From Lacisediminimonas profundi (GTDB lineage: Bacteria; Pseudomonadota; Gammaproteobacteria; Burkholderiales; Burkholderiaceae_D): a stretch of 64,000 bases of DNA. The position numbers and the translations under genes are program-made. Below, piece after piece: positions 38,500-47,177 of this stretch (position 1 is the first letter of the stretch; the number at the start of each line of letters is the position of its first letter). The stretch lies in assembly GCF_008831265.1 (NCBI RefSeq), contig NZ_VTTH01000001.1, positions 1,116,001 to 1,180,000 of the forward strand. The letters are read 5' to 3'. The notes beneath the pieces were generated by a model. The model was not told the origin of the DNA, made no database searches, and saw only the letters and a list, made by a program, of their open reading frames with translations.

Positions 38500-39717
38500 T
38501 CAGATAATCGAATTCTTGCGAAGCGCTGAAATCGCTTCCGGCGAAAGCTTCAATTCATTCATCAGCACTTCTTCCGTGTGCTCGCCCAACCCTGGCGGGG
38601 CGCGGTCATAGACAACCGGGCTGGCGGACAGCTTGACCGGATTGCCTGCCATCCTGACCTGGCCCATTTTTTCATCGGGCATGGAAACCACCATCTCCCT
38701 TGCATCCACTTGCGGATGCCCTTCCAGGTCGGACACGGTATTGATCGGGCCCGCCGGAATGTTCGCCATGTCGAGCAGATCGAGCCAATGTTTGCTCGGG
38801 GCAGATTGCAATACCGCCGACATCAGGGGGATCAGCGTGGCCTGGTTGTCGACGCGTCCGCCGTTGGTGACATACAGGGGATTGGTGGCCCATTCCGGAT
38901 GGCCGAGCACCCTGGACAAGCGAACGAACTGGGCGTCGCTCATGGTGGCGATGATGATGTGGCGGTCCGCGGTCGGGAACACGCCATGCGGACACGCGCT
39001 TGGATGGTCGTTTGCCTGCTGGATCGCGACGCCGCTGTTGAACCACGCCGAAAATACATTCAGCATCATCGCGACCTGGCAATCGAACAGCGCGACGTCA
39101 ACGCACTGGCCACGTCCGGTCGTATGCCGGAAGTTCAGCGCAGCGAGTATCCCGATCACTGCGGTCAGTCCCGCGGAAAAGTCCGCGATCGGCAAGCCCG
39201 CCCGTGTGGGTCCGCTGCCCGGCTTGCCGGTGACCGACATCACGCCCGACATGCCTTGCATCAGGAAGTCGTAGCCAGCCCGGTCGCGATAGGGGCCGGT
39301 TTGTCCGAAGCCCGTGACCGAGCAATAGATCAGGCGTGGATTGATCTCAGAAAGGGCCTGGTAATCAAGCCCGTATTTTTCCAGCGTTCCCGGCCGGAAG
39401 TTCTCGAGCAGGACGTCGGCATTGGCGACCAGGTCGCGCACCAGGGCTGCGCCTTCGGGCTGTGCAAAGTCGACGGTAATGGATCGCTTGCCGCGATTCA
39501 CCGTGGGGAAGTACGTTGCCTCTTTCAGCTCCTTGCCGTCCTTGTCCTTGAGCCATGGCGGGCCAAGGTGGCGGACGTCATCGCCAATGTCGGGACGTTC
39601 CACCTTGATCACGTCGGCGCCGAGATCGGCCAGGATCTGCCCTGCAAGCGGACCGGCGATCACGCGCGTCAGGTCTATCACTTTCAGGCCTGCAATGGCT
39701 CCGTGCTGAACTGTCAT
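38500..39717 (-). CDS. CaiB/BaiF type III CoA-transferase
   Basis: The 405-aa protein transfers CoA between acyl-CoA and a free acid. Signatures are LKVIDLTRVIAGPLAGQILA, DLGADVIKVERP, LLENFRPGTLEKYGL and the probable catalytic Asp179 in PIADFSAGL. It is the last gene of the badH-badI operon and may activate the cyclic acid in place of an AliA-type ligase, or recycle CoA from the pimeloyl-CoA product. Substrate is not readable. Confidence 0.9.
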   Translation of the reverse strand: MTVQHGAIAGLKVIDLTRVIAGPLAGQILADLGADVIKVERPDIGDDVRHLGPPWLKDKDGKELKEATYFPTVNRGKRSITVDFAQPEGAALVRDLVANADVLLENFRPGTLEKYGLDYQALSEINPRLIYCSVTGFGQTGPYRDRAGYDFLMQGMSGVMSVTGKPGSGPTRAGLPIADFSAGLTAVIGILAALNFRHTTGRGQCVDVALFDCQVAMMLNVFSAWFNSGVAIQQANDHPSACPHGVFPTADRHIIIATMSDAQFVRLSRVLGHPEWATNPLYVTNGGRVDNQATLIPLMSAVLQSAPSKHWLDLLDMANIPAGPINTVSDLEGHPQVDAREMVVSMPDEKMGQVRMAGNPVKLSASPVVYDRAPPGLGEHTEEVLMNELKLSPEAISALRKNSII

Positions 39718-39744
39718 GTGAACTGCCTCGATTCAAGAAAAGTT

Positions 39745-40536
39745 TTACCAGCCGCCGAAGGAAAGCCCGCCGTTGACGCTGATGGTCTGCCCGGTCACCT
39801 GGGCGGAATCGTCGGTGGCCAGGAAAGTGGCGACGCTGGCGACTTCCTGCGCGTTTGGTGCGCGGCCCGAAGGAAAGCGCTCGACGGCCTTGGTGAAGAT
39901 CTTGGTCTGGAAGGTTTGCTCCGAGAAGGTCCGGTCCCAGCTCGCCGTGCCGGATGTGATGGTCATCGCGACGCAGTTCACGCGTATGTTCCAGCGCGAA
40001 AATTCGCGGGCCAGTGCTTTGGTCATCAGGATCACGCCTGCGCCGAAGGCGCCGACGATGGATTCGCCCGGCGTCGGATGACGCGCCGCATCGGTGCCAA
40101 TCAGGACCACCGTGCCGCCGTGCTCCCGCAGGAAGGGCAGGGCGGCATGCACCGGATTGATCCGCGCGAAGAAGCGCGAGTTGAAACCCTGTACCAGGTC
40201 GTCTCCGCTCATCTCCGCAAACGGCATGGGACGCACCGCCCCGGTCGCGCCGGCACTGACGAGGATGTCGATACGTCCGGTGGAGGATGCGGTCTGTTCC
40301 GTGACCTGCCTTGCCGCCTCGTAGTTAGCGCAATCGCCTTGTACAAAGCGTGGCGCCGCCAGCAAGCCCGGCACCTTTTGTAGCTCGCCCAAGGCCTTGG
40401 CGCCCTTCTCCGCAGACCTGCCGTTAAGGACCACCTCGGCGCCCCGTTCGGCCAGCCTCTCGGCGATTCTCAGGCCCAGTCCGTCGGTAGAGCCGGTGAC
40501 CAGCGCCACCTTTCCCTTCAGATCCTGCTTGTCCAT
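39745..40536 (-). CDS. SDR-fold protein lacking catalytic Tyr and Lys
   Basis: The 263-aa protein has a normal cofactor loop (TGSTDGLGLRIA, 14-25) and C-terminus (TGQTISVNGG). The NNAG motif reads VSAG (93-96), the Ser region reads LIGTDAA, and the YxxxK motif is replaced by VGAFG (161-165) just before GVILMTKALA. The helix Asn119 is kept. Either it binds NAD(P) without redox catalysis or it uses a different mechanism. It sits between the acyl-CoA dehydrogenase (23 bp) and the CoA-transferase (27 bp). Confidence 0.88.
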   Translation of the reverse strand: MDKQDLKGKVALVTGSTDGLGLRIAERLAERGAEVVLNGRSAEKGAKALGELQKVPGLLAAPRFVQGDCANYEAARQVTEQTASSTGRIDILVSAGATGAVRPMPFAEMSGDDLVQGFNSRFFARINPVHAALPFLREHGGTVVLIGTDAARHPTPGESIVGAFGAGVILMTKALAREFSRWNIRVNCVAMTITSGTASWDRTFSEQTFQTKIFTKAVERFPSGRAPNAQEVASVATFLATDDSAQVTGQTISVNGGLSFGGW

Positions 40537-40559
40537 CCTGCTCTCCGGCTAGTGATGAT

Positions 40560-41750
40560 TCAGGGCGCGGGTGGCGCGCCGGTCCTGTTCTTCCTGCTCG
40601 TGCGGCCCAGCAGGTTGTCGGCGATGATGTTGCGCTGGATCTGGTTGGTGCCCTCGACGATCTGCAATACCTTGGCGTTGCGGAAGTAGCGGTTGATCGG
40701 ATACTCGTTGGAGATGCCGGCAGCGCCGAACAGCTGCACCGCATCGGTGGCGACTTTCATGGCGACATCGGTCGAGAAGGCTTTTGTCATGGCGGACATC
40801 GACGCCAGTTCCAGGCCGGACGCGCCCTGGTCGATCATGGACGCGTTCCGGTACACCATCTGCCGTGCCGCTTCGGTCTGCATTTGCATGTCGGCCAGCA
40901 TCCAGCGAATGCCTTGGAAGTCGCTGACGTTCTGTCCGAATGCGAAGCGGGATTTGACGAACTCGACTGCATGGTCGATGGCTCCCTGGGCCAGTCCGAC
41001 CGCCCGCGCCGAGATGATTGGCCGGCCGAGCGCCAGCGATTCCATCACGGATTTGAATCCTTCGTTGCCCTCCGGCCCGAGCCGGTTGGCGTCCGGGACG
41101 AACACATCATCCAGGAACAGCGGGCACGAGGCCATCCCCCGGGCGCCCATCTTGTCTTCCTTGGGGCCGACGGTGAATCCGGGCGTGTTTTTTTCAATGA
41201 TGAACAGGTTGATGCCGACCGGCTGGTCGCTGTCCCGATAAACCTTGGCCGCCACCAGTACGAAGTCGGCCATGTTGGAGTTGGTGCACCAGATCTTGGC
41301 ACCGTTGATCCGGTAGCCGCCATCGACCCTGACCGCGCGGGTCTTGATTCCCGAGACATCCGATCCGCTTTGCGGTTCGGTCAGGGAAAACGCGGCGCGT
41401 AATTCGCCGGAACACAATCGCGGCAAAAAGCGCTTCTTCTGTTCTTCATTGCCGGCTGCCTGCAGCGCCTCGCATGGTACCCATTGCATCACCAGCAGGT
41501 AAGGCGTTGCGTAGCAGACCCGGTTGAGTTCTTCAACGGCGAGACACGCAGAAAGCATGCTTCCTGTTCCGCCAAATTCCTCGGAAAATGGCAGGGCGAA
41601 CAGGTCCAGCTCCTTCAGCAGTTCGAACATGTCATGCGGGTACTCGTCGGTCCGGTCGATCTCGTTCGCCCTTGGCGCGACGCGCTCCCGGGCGACACGC
41701 CGCAGCATGTCCTGGAACGCGATCTGCTCGCTGGTCAATGAATACGTCAT
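40560..41750 (-). CDS. Acyl-CoA dehydrogenase
   Basis: The 396-aa FAD enzyme shows AAFSLTEPQSGSDVSGI, GYRINGAKIWCTNSNMADF and the general-base Glu366 in QIVEGTNQI. In this operon it could form cyclohex-1-ene-carboxyl-CoA from cyclohexanecarboxyl-CoA, the AliB step, but this is inferred only from context. The special Asp base reported for some cyclohexanecarboxyl-CoA dehydrogenases is not evident. A GGGAG site fits ATG 41750 better than the GTG at 41756. Confidence 0.9.
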   Translation of the reverse strand: MTYSLTSEQIAFQDMLRRVARERVAPRANEIDRTDEYPHDMFELLKELDLFALPFSEEFGGTGSMLSACLAVEELNRVCYATPYLLVMQWVPCEALQAAGNEEQKKRFLPRLCSGELRAAFSLTEPQSGSDVSGIKTRAVRVDGGYRINGAKIWCTNSNMADFVLVAAKVYRDSDQPVGINLFIIEKNTPGFTVGPKEDKMGARGMASCPLFLDDVFVPDANRLGPEGNEGFKSVMESLALGRPIISARAVGLAQGAIDHAVEFVKSRFAFGQNVSDFQGIRWMLADMQMQTEAARQMVYRNASMIDQGASGLELASMSAMTKAFSTDVAMKVATDAVQLFGAAGISNEYPINRYFRNAKVLQIVEGTNQIQRNIIADNLLGRTSRKNRTGAPPAP

Positions 41751-41810
41751 TTCCACTCCCGATCAATTGAAGCCTGCCGGCCATGCTGGGCCGGCAGGCC
41801 GGCTGCATTG

Positions 41811-42797
41811 CTATTGCGGCTTGATATTTGCCTTCTGGAGCACGTCCTTCCAGCTGGCGTACTCGGCTTCGATCATGCTGGCCATTTGCTCGGGGCTGCC
41901 ACCAAGGGCCTGGGCGCCGGAATTGAGCAGTTTCTCCCTGACTTCAGGCATGGCCAGGGCCTGGTTGACCGCGGCGTTCAGCTTGTTGACCACGTCCTTG
42001 GGGGTGCCGCCCGGAGCGATCAGGGCAAACCACAATTCGGCGCTGAATCCAGGGACCGCATCCGACATCGGCGGGATTCCGGCCGCCAGTGGCGTCGCCT
42101 GTGGCGACGAGACACCGAGGGCACGCAACCTTCCGGACTGGATCAGGCTGTTCATCTGTGGCGAGGTGACGTTGAGCAGGGCCTTTACCTCGCCAGCCAG
42201 CACGGCCTGCAGCGAAGGACCCTGGCCCTTGTAGGCGACCAGCAGCGGCTCTATGCCGGCGCGCTGGGCAAAAAGCTCGGTCGACAATGTCGTGAAGCTG
42301 AGCGGCCCCGAGCTGGCGAATTCGAATTGCTTGGGCCGCGCCTTCGCATAGGCGATCAGCTCCTTCAGGTTATTGACCGGCACCGACGGGTGGGTGACCA
42401 GTATCATCGGCTGCTTCGACAGGACGACGATAGGCGCAAAAGACTTGAGGGCGTCGTATCCCGCGTCCTTGGAAACCAGCGGCGAAATCAGATATCCGTT
42501 GTTCGGCAACAGGATCGTGTAGCCATCGGCCGCCGAATTCTGGACATGCTTGGCGCCGATCAGTCCGGAAGCCCCGGCCTTGTTGTCGATGATGATCGTT
42601 TGTCCCAGGATTTTCTGGAGCGGAGCCTGCAGGGCGCGTGCAACGACATCGGTGGTGCCGCCAGCAGGAAAGGGAACGACGATGGTGATGGGCTTGGAAG
42701 GAAATGCCGCCTGCGCCTGTGCCGCCGGGGCAAGGGTGGACAGTCCCAGGGCCAGCAGCACCGGGGCGATGGATTTGAGCAAGGCTAGGGTTTTCAT
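41811..42797 (-). CDS. Bug/TctC-family periplasmic solute-binding protein
   Basis: The 328-aa protein has a signal peptide (about 1-30, ending AAQAQA) and FPSKPITIVVPFPAGGTTDV. It is embedded in the badH-badI operon between badI (130 bp) and the acyl-CoA dehydrogenase (60 bp), so its ligand may be the operon substrate, such as a cyclic carboxylate. CAGGAG precedes the ATG. Confidence 0.9.
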   Translation of the reverse strand: MKTLALLKSIAPVLLALGLSTLAPAAQAQAAFPSKPITIVVPFPAGGTTDVVARALQAPLQKILGQTIIIDNKAGASGLIGAKHVQNSAADGYTILLPNNGYLISPLVSKDAGYDALKSFAPIVVLSKQPMILVTHPSVPVNNLKELIAYAKARPKQFEFASSGPLSFTTLSTELFAQRAGIEPLLVAYKGQGPSLQAVLAGEVKALLNVTSPQMNSLIQSGRLRALGVSSPQATPLAAGIPPMSDAVPGFSAELWFALIAPGGTPKDVVNKLNAAVNQALAMPEVREKLLNSGAQALGGSPEQMASMIEAEYASWKDVLQKANIKPQ

Positions 42798-42927
42798 TGT
42801 CGTCTCCTGTAAGGTATTTCGGTGTGAAGATCGGTCGCCTGGTCAGCGTGTTTTCATGTTTTCGATCTTCGATGACAGCTGGCTCCCGATCCGGGGCCAG
42901 CTGATCGAGCGCGGTCACCCGCAACGG

Positions 42928-43710
42928 CTATTTGATGTATTTGCGGAACTCCGGCTTGCGTTTTTCCCTCAGCGCATTGCCGCCTTCCCGCGATTCGGCG
43001 GTGTCGTAATACATCTTGAGCGCATACATGCCCATGCCGGAAATGCCGCCCTGGTGCGCGGTGTCCATGTTGAAGCTGCGCTTGGCGATCGCCAGTGCCG
43101 TCGGGCTGCGCTCGCACAGTTCCTCGCCCCATTTCTGCACTTCCGCATCGAGCTGGTCGTGCGGCACGCATACATTCGCCAGGCCCATCGCCACGGCTTC
43201 TGCGCCCGAGTAGCGGCGGCACATGTACCACATCTCGCGCGCCTTCTTTTCGCCGACCACGCGCGCCAGGAATGCGGTGCCGTAGCCAGGGTCGACCGAA
43301 CCCATCTTGGGGCCGACCTGGCCGAACTGGGCCTTGTCGGAGCAGATCGTCAGGTCGCAAATCGTGCACAACACGTTGCCGCCGCCGATTGCATAGCCCT
43401 GGACCCGGGCAATGACCGGCTTGGGCGCGTCGCGCAGGGCGGCGTGCAATTCTTCGATCGGCAGTCCGATGGTGCCGCGGCCGTCGTAGTTGCCGTCGTG
43501 CGCGGACTGGTCGCCGCCGGTGCAGAAGGCACGGTCGCCGGCGCCCGCCAGCACGATTGCGCCAATGTCCTTGTCATAGGCGGCACGATTGAGCGCCTTG
43601 ATCAGTTCGTCGCAAGTCTGTCCGCGGAAGGCGTTCATTTTCTCCGGGCGGTTGATCGTGATCCAGGCCACGCCGTTGCGAACGTCATAAAGGATGTCTT
43701 CGAATTCCAT
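42928..43710 (-). CDS. badI: 2-Ketocyclohexanecarboxyl-CoA hydrolase (BadI)
   Basis: The 260-aa crotonase-fold enzyme matches R. palustris BadI (same length) almost throughout, from memory: INRPEKMNAFRG, GAGDRAFCTGGDQ, VQGYAIGGGNVL, GQVGPKMGSVDPGYGTAFLA and the end EKRKPEFRKYIK. BadI cleaves the ring of 2-ketocyclohexane-carboxyl-CoA by hydrolysis, giving pimeloyl-CoA. The SVDPGYG loop resembles MenB, with which BadI shares mechanism. It follows badH by 63 bp. Confidence 0.93.
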   Translation of the reverse strand: MEFEDILYDVRNGVAWITINRPEKMNAFRGQTCDELIKALNRAAYDKDIGAIVLAGAGDRAFCTGGDQSAHDGNYDGRGTIGLPIEELHAALRDAPKPVIARVQGYAIGGGNVLCTICDLTICSDKAQFGQVGPKMGSVDPGYGTAFLARVVGEKKAREMWYMCRRYSGAEAVAMGLANVCVPHDQLDAEVQKWGEELCERSPTALAIAKRSFNMDTAHQGGISGMGMYALKMYYDTAESREGGNALREKRKPEFRKYIK

Positions 43711-43773
43711 GGTGCTTTCCTTCTTTGAGAGTTTTAGTGAGTATTGCAGTGCGAGCTGTTCGCAGCCTCAGCC

Positions 43774-44541
43774 TCAGCCGTTCATGGTCAGGCCGCCCGA
43801 GACGCTGATTACCTGGCCGGTGATGAAGCTGGCATCGTCGCTTGCAAAAAAGGAGATTGCCCCGGCCAGGTCGTCCGGCTGGCCGAGACGGCCCAGCGGA
43901 ATGGCGCGGGTGAACGCTTCGATCAATTTTTCAGGGTTTGGTGCGGCGTCAGTCACGCTGGCGAGCAGGGCGGTGTCGGTCGGCCCGGGGCAGACCACGT
44001 TGATCGTGATGCCATGGCGGGCATGTTCACGGGCGATGGTCTTGGAAAACGCCACCAGTCCGCCCTTGCAGGCAGCATAGACCGCTTCGCCGGAGGAGCC
44101 CACGCGGGCAGCATCGGAAGCAATGTTCACGATGCGGCCAGCTTTGCGCGCCACCATGCCAGGCAGCACGGCATGGTGCATGTTCAGCGCGCCGACCAGG
44201 TTGATCGCGATCAGCTTGTCCCATTCGGTGGGCTCGGTCTTGATGAAGGGCTTGAACACATCCCAGCCGGCGTTATTGACCAGCACTTGAACGGGACCCA
44301 ACTGGCTTTCGGTGGCTGCCACGGCAGCGTCCACGCCAGCGCGGTCGGTAATGTCGCAACGGAAGGCCATTGCCGTGCCGCCCGCTGCCTGGATCCCGTC
44401 CGCGACCCGCTGGGCAGCTTCCAGGTTCATGTCGAATACGGCTACCCGGGCGCCTTCAAGCGCCAGCCGACGACAAGTGGCGCCACCGATTCCGCCGCCG
44501 CCGCCAGTCACGATAATGGTCCTGCCTTCCAGTTTCTGCAT
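43774..44541 (-). CDS. badH: 2-Hydroxycyclohexanecarboxyl-CoA dehydrogenase (BadH)
   Basis: The 255-aa SDR (same length as R. palustris BadH) shows TGGGGGIGGATCRRLA, NNAGWDVFKPFIKTEP, and the catalytic residues in VNIASDAARVGSSGEAVYAA with CKGG (Tyr, then Lys four residues on). The end TGQVISVSGGLTMNG is nearly the family sequence. It oxidises 2-hydroxycyclohexane-carboxyl-CoA to the 2-keto compound used by BadI. AAGGA lies 7 bp before ATG 44541. First gene of its operon, divergent from badR. Confidence 0.93.
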   Translation of the reverse strand: MQKLEGRTIIVTGGGGGIGGATCRRLALEGARVAVFDMNLEAAQRVADGIQAAGGTAMAFRCDITDRAGVDAAVAATESQLGPVQVLVNNAGWDVFKPFIKTEPTEWDKLIAINLVGALNMHHAVLPGMVARKAGRIVNIASDAARVGSSGEAVYAACKGGLVAFSKTIAREHARHGITINVVCPGPTDTALLASVTDAAPNPEKLIEAFTRAIPLGRLGQPDDLAGAISFFASDDASFITGQVISVSGGLTMNG

Positions 44542-44608
44542 GCTTCGTTCCTTCTTTCTACAGGGTTGGGATGCTCGGGAAACTTGAGGTGACCGAAGCA
44601 AATCTATG

Positions 44609-44626
44609 TATATGTATTGTCATATA
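44609..44626. promoter_or_regulatory. Inverted repeat, candidate BadR operator
   Basis: TATATG-N6-CATATA lies in the 134-bp gap between badH and badR, in an AT-rich stretch that must contain both promoters. MarR dimers commonly bind such sites. Confidence 0.55.
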
Positions 44627-44675
44627 ATAGAGATGTTCATTTTTTACTGCAAGGCTCTTTTCGAAGGGGAAACGA

Positions 44676-45185
44676 GTGGTTTCAAGTAGTAAGACAATCA
44701 AGACGACCCGCATGGAACTGGCCAATCGCTTGTTTTTCCGTCTCTACCAATGCGCAAACATGTTGCATAAAACAGGGACAAGGGCAGTCGAAAAGGAGGG
44801 GCTCACCACCCAGCAATGGGCGGTGCTGGGCGCCTTGTCCCGGCGCGAGGCCGAAGGCGGCATGAGTGTGGGAGAGTTGGCGCGCTACCTGATGGTCAGC
44901 CGCCAGAACCTGGCCGGCCTGATCGGCAGGATGGAGCGCGACGGGCATGTGGCCAGTGCGCCTGACGGGCGCGATCGGCGCTCGCGGCTGGTCTCGATCA
45001 CGGAATCGGGCAAGCATGTCTGGATCGACCTGGCCCAGCCGAAGATTTACAAGTACTACGAGCACGTGCTGGAGGATTTTTCGGTCGGAGACATGACCCA
45101 TTCATTGCACTACCTGCTCAAGCTGCTGGAGAACATGAAGCGCGTGGATGATGACAAGGAGTCCGCGCAAGCCGACGAGGCGTGA
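44676..45185 (+). CDS. badR: MarR-family regulator, BadR-like
   Basis: The 169-aa protein has a MarR winged helix (TTQQWAVLGALSRREAEGGM, then SVGELARYLMVSRQNLAGLI, GRMERDGHVAS, DRRSRLVSITESG) and helical ends for dimerisation. BadR of R. palustris represses badHI and aliAB and responds to 2-ketocyclohexane-carboxyl-CoA; the divergent position beside badH supports the same role here. The start is a GTG with AAGGGGA 5 bp upstream. Confidence 0.85.
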   Translation: MVSSSKTIKTTRMELANRLFFRLYQCANMLHKTGTRAVEKEGLTTQQWAVLGALSRREAEGGMSVGELARYLMVSRQNLAGLIGRMERDGHVASAPDGRDRRSRLVSITESGKHVWIDLAQPKIYKYYEHVLEDFSVGDMTHSLHYLLKLLENMKRVDDDKESAQADEA

Positions 45186-45202
45186 GCACTGTCAGCCGGA
45201 AT

Positions 45203-45240
45203 GAAAAAAGAGGAACGCATCAGCGTTCCTCTTTTTTTGC
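45203..45240. terminator. Bidirectional terminator between badR and bug
   Basis: Stem AGAGGAACGC/GCGTTCCTCT with an ATCA loop, A-run on the left and T-run on the right, between two convergent genes. Confidence 0.92.
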
Positions 45241-45269
45241 ATTTGCCGTGCCGCGTTGGCCGTGTCGGA

Positions 45270-46262
45270 CTATTCCGCCCGCACGCCCGCGCCTTTCATC
45301 GCACCCTTCCACTTCTCGATTTCCGCCTTCAGGAACGAGGCCAGGATTTCGGGGCTGGCGTCGGCGGGCAGGGTTGGTATGGCGCCCATATCCTTGAATC
45401 GTTGCAGCAAGGCCGGGTCGCGCAGCGCATGGAGCAGGGCGGCGTTCACCTTTTCAATCACCGGCCGTGGCGTGCCCTTGGGCGCGTACAGGCCGTGCCA
45501 GACCGACAGCTCAAAGCCGGGCAGGCCGGACTCGTTCATGGTCGGTACCGACGGCAGCGCGTTCAGCCGTTCCCGGCTGGCGGTGGCGATCGGCTTCAGG
45601 TTGCCAGCCTTGATGTGGCCGATCGTGCTGGCCGGCTGGTCGCAGATCAGGTCGACCTGGCCGCCAAGCAAGTCGTTCAGCGCCGGGCCGGTTCCCTTGT
45701 ACGGCACCGACAGCCAGCTGCTCTTTGTGGCCGAGCGCAGCAGCACCTCGCACAGGTGCGAGGTGGCGCCGACGCCGGCATTGGCGAAGTTCAGTTCGGG
45801 CTTGCCGGACTTGGCCAGTGCGATCACACCCTGCAGGTTGCTGGCTGCCAGATCCTTGCGCGCTACCAGGATCATCGGCACGTCCACTACCCGGCCGATC
45901 GACTCGAAATCAGTCCCCGGGTCGTATGGCAACTTCGCATACAGCGCCGGGGCGCTGGCCTGCGCCATGTTATGGAACAGCAGCGTGTGGCCGTCGGCCT
46001 GCGCGCGCGCCACTTTGGACGCGCCCACTGTTCCGCCGGCGCCGCCGACATTTTCGATCACGACGCTCTGCTTCAAGGACTGGCTCATGCTCTGGGCCAA
46101 GATCCGTCCCAGGACATCGGTGGAGCCGGCTGCCGGGAAGGGAACGACGATGGTGATCGGCCGGGACGGATAGGCCGCTTGCGCCGAGACCAGGCCGGCG
46201 CAGCACAGCAGGGCCATGGTCAGCAATGGACGTAATTTGGTGGATGTCGGGGTAAATTTCAT
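45270..46262 (-). CDS. Bug/TctC-family periplasmic solute-binding protein
   Basis: The 330-aa protein has a signal peptide (about 1-28, ending VSAQA) and YPSRPITIVVPFPAAGSTDV. It is the last gene of the GntR-led operon, 58 bp after the lactonase-like gene. It may deliver or sense the same compound as the Liv importer at 50.6 kb. Confidence 0.9.
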   Translation of the reverse strand: MKFTPTSTKLRPLLTMALLCCAGLVSAQAAYPSRPITIVVPFPAAGSTDVLGRILAQSMSQSLKQSVVIENVGGAGGTVGASKVARAQADGHTLLFHNMAQASAPALYAKLPYDPGTDFESIGRVVDVPMILVARKDLAASNLQGVIALAKSGKPELNFANAGVGATSHLCEVLLRSATKSSWLSVPYKGTGPALNDLLGGQVDLICDQPASTIGHIKAGNLKPIATASRERLNALPSVPTMNESGLPGFELSVWHGLYAPKGTPRPVIEKVNAALLHALRDPALLQRFKDMGAIPTLPADASPEILASFLKAEIEKWKGAMKGAGVRAE

Positions 46263-46320
46263 ATTGTCTTCCTCGCTATGTTCGTTATGTTTGTCATGTT
46301 TGTTGTGTTCAGAATTTTCG

Positions 46321-47121
46321 CTATGCTCTTGACGGCAGCGGATTGGTCAGTGACACGATCTCCAGCCCCTCGGGTCCGCTGGCCTGGTAGGTCTTCATGG
46401 TCATCGGATCGTGGCCGGCGATGATGTGGTCGGGCGATTCCGCCAGCTTCTCGATCAGCTCATAGCCGCGCAACATGTCGCCGACATCCATGACGATGGG
46501 GAAAGGTGATTTCTGGCGCAGGTTGTCGAGGTAGTGCGAGGCGTCGGACGCCAGCACTATCCAGCCGCGGCTGGTATGCACGCGCACGATCTGCAGCCCG
46601 CGCGTGTGGCCACCGACCCAGTGCACCGTGATCCCCGGCCGCAATTCCCATTCGCCATCGTGGAAGCCGACCCGGCCCTCGAAGTTTGCGTAGACCAGTT
46701 CGCAGACGTCGTGCGGATCATAGGAATGGCGGCAGAACGCATGCCGCATATCGGCACCGGTGGCGTAGTTCATCTCCCGTTCCTGCATGTGGAAGCAGGT
46801 ATTTTTCAACAGGGATGTATTGCCGGCATGGTCGTAATGCGCATGCGTGATGATGGTGTCCTTGATGTCCTCAAGGTGAATCCCGGCCGTTTGCAGCGAG
46901 CGGATGGGGCAGCGCAGCAGGGTGCGCTTGCGCGCATCCGCGGCCTTCTGGTCGAAACCCGTATCGACCAGGATCGTCTCGTCGCCCGAGCGCAGGAACC
47001 AGACGTAGTAATCCATGCTGGTCGCCGCATCATGCAAGTCATGCGCGATGAAATTTTCCAGCCGCCGCCTCTGCACCGTCGCATAGCGCATGGCGTACAC
47101 CTCCCAACTGCGTGGGTTCAT
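46321..47121 (-). CDS. Metallo-beta-lactamase-fold hydrolase, lactonase-like
   Basis: The 266-aa protein has the metal motif THAHYDHAGN (His93, His95, Asp97, His98), later GGHTRGLQ and ASDASHYLDN, and GHDP near the end. This arrangement is that of N-acyl homoserine lactonase-type enzymes, which open lactone rings. In this operon it more likely handles a catabolic lactone than a quorum signal; that is inference. The N-terminus (VYAMRYATVQRRRLENF) fits the family; start at 47121. Confidence 0.87.
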   Translation of the reverse strand: MNPRSWEVYAMRYATVQRRRLENFIAHDLHDAATSMDYYVWFLRSGDETILVDTGFDQKAADARKRTLLRCPIRSLQTAGIHLEDIKDTIITHAHYDHAGNTSLLKNTCFHMQEREMNYATGADMRHAFCRHSYDPHDVCELVYANFEGRVGFHDGEWELRPGITVHWVGGHTRGLQIVRVHTSRGWIVLASDASHYLDNLRQKSPFPIVMDVGDMLRGYELIEKLAESPDHIIAGHDPMTMKTYQASGPEGLEIVSLTNPLPSRA

Positions 47122-47177
47122 GTCTCCTCCTGTTTGTTCAGATGTTTTGTAATGATTCCGTGTACTGATCTGGCTGG

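Noticed and set aside
42928-43710. MenB (naphthoate synthase)
   Set aside because: Shared loop motifs exist, but overall sequence, length and the adjacent BadH and BadR point to BadI.
46321-47121. Quorum-quenching lactonase
   Set aside because: The fold motif fits, but the gene is inside a catabolic operon and no substrate evidence exists, so only 'lactonase-like' is stated.
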